Assembly (NCBI GenBank): GCA_946406015.1
Contig: CAMJJD010000012.1
Span: forward strand, 1-42,084
Origin: an uncultured Bacteroidales bacterium
Lineage (GTDB): Bacteria > Bacteroidota > Bacteroidia > Bacteroidales > P3
Direction: 5' to 3'
DNA length: 42,084 nt
Position numbers and translations under genes: made by a program. How positions within the stretch are numbered: the stretch's first letter is position 1; every line of letters starts with the position of its first letter. Shown here one piece after another: positions 41,810 through 42,084 of the stretch. The notes under the pieces are model-generated. The model was not told the DNA's origin and made no database searches. It worked only from the letters and a program-made list of their open reading frames with translations.

Positions 41810-42084
41810 ATGAAAAAGATAGTGGTATTGACCGGCGCAGGCATCAGCGCCGAGAGCGGCATCTCCACCTTCCGCGACTCGGACGGGTTGTGGGAGCACT
41901 ACCGCGTGGAGGACGTGGCCACCCACGAGGCCTATGAGCGCAACCCCGAGTTGGTGCTCAACTTCTACAACGAGCGCCGCCGCCAGCTGTTCCAGGCGCA
42001 GCCCAACGAGGCGCACCGCCAGCTGGTGCGGCTGGAGGAGAAGTACGACGTGCGGATAGTGACCCAGAACATCGACGACCTGCA
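41810..42084 (+). CDS. NAD-dependent protein deacylase (sirtuin), 3'-truncated by window edge
   Basis: The first ~91 residues are visible, starting [20 protein letters not shown]. The NAD-binding [10 protein letters not shown] and [11 protein letters not shown] motifs and the TQNIDDL segment are the sirtuin signature. The enzymes remove acetyl, succinyl or related groups from lysine using NAD. The zinc module and C-terminus lie outside the window. The start ATG is at 41810-41812. No promoter was identified upstream. Confidence 0.96.
   Translation, partial: MKKIVVLTGAGISAESGISTFRDSDGLWEHYRVEDVATHEAYERNPELVLNFYNERRRQLFQAQPNEAHRQLVRLEEKYDVRIVTQNIDDL

Overview
The window is a chromosomal segment of a Bacteroidota bacterium, almost certainly order Bacteroidales. 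Three things point there. The str/S10 ribosomal operon has the Bacteroidota composition, with rpsG-fusA-rpsJ adjacent. Recognisable promoters follow the Bacteroidetes pattern (TTTG, 19-20 nt, TAnnTTTG), and no Shine-Dalgarno sequences stand out. Four predicted secreted proteins end in type IX secretion (T9SS) sorting domains. Coding DNA is G+C-rich with C/G-ending codons, except for a more A+T-rich accessory block at about 32.6-34.5 kb. I cannot name the genus.

Layout. 1-8765 (minus): rpsL-rpsG-fusA-rpsJ-rplC-rplD-rplW-rplB-rpsS-rplV-rpsC-rplP-rpmC-rpsQ-rplN, the last cut by the window edge, driven by a promoter upstream of rpsL. 8766-9540: no gene, but several repeat families. 9541-12046 (minus): an ECF-type sigma factor followed by a short membrane protein, a membrane-anchored protein and a lipoprotein, plus a second downstream lipoprotein. 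12230-12391 (plus): a 53-residue small ORF with its own terminator. 12500-15634 (minus): envelope polysaccharide/LPS genes (ManC, LptB, KdsD). 15717-23969 (plus): RecQ, a T9SS type B cargo, an M1 peptidase with a type A sorting domain, and an outer-membrane protein. 24077-26539 (plus): a tightly coupled set (RbfA, FtsX-like permease, tiny lipoprotein, SprT-like metalloprotein). 26652-30616 (plus): SMR transporter, acetate kinase, a membrane-anchored unknown, and a T9SS cargo. 30664-32577 (minus): a Sel1-repeat membrane protein. 32650-34467 (plus): accessory block with a kinase-like protein, a toxin-antitoxin-like pair and a structured RNA. 34510-39735 (plus): a 1741-residue BspA-like/InlB-repeat cargo. 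39854-41431 (plus): a TPR-PD40-OmpA protein. 41810-end (plus): the start of a sirtuin.

Two structural themes go beyond the gene list. First, many spacers, including two inside the ribosomal operon, consist of tandemly iterated degenerate words with a 7- or 8-bp period. The same words also occur in frame inside genes: an FtsX-like permease, a small lipoprotein, and the linkers before two T9SS sorting domains. Second, the toxin-antitoxin-like pair is bracketed by two 71-bp direct repeats differing at one base. Each repeat is a compact terminator-plus-promoter unit, and the second one launches a roughly 240-nt structured transcript that ends at an intrinsic terminator just before the giant BspA-like gene.

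All calls come from reading the sequence and from memory of protein families; no database search or folding program was run.
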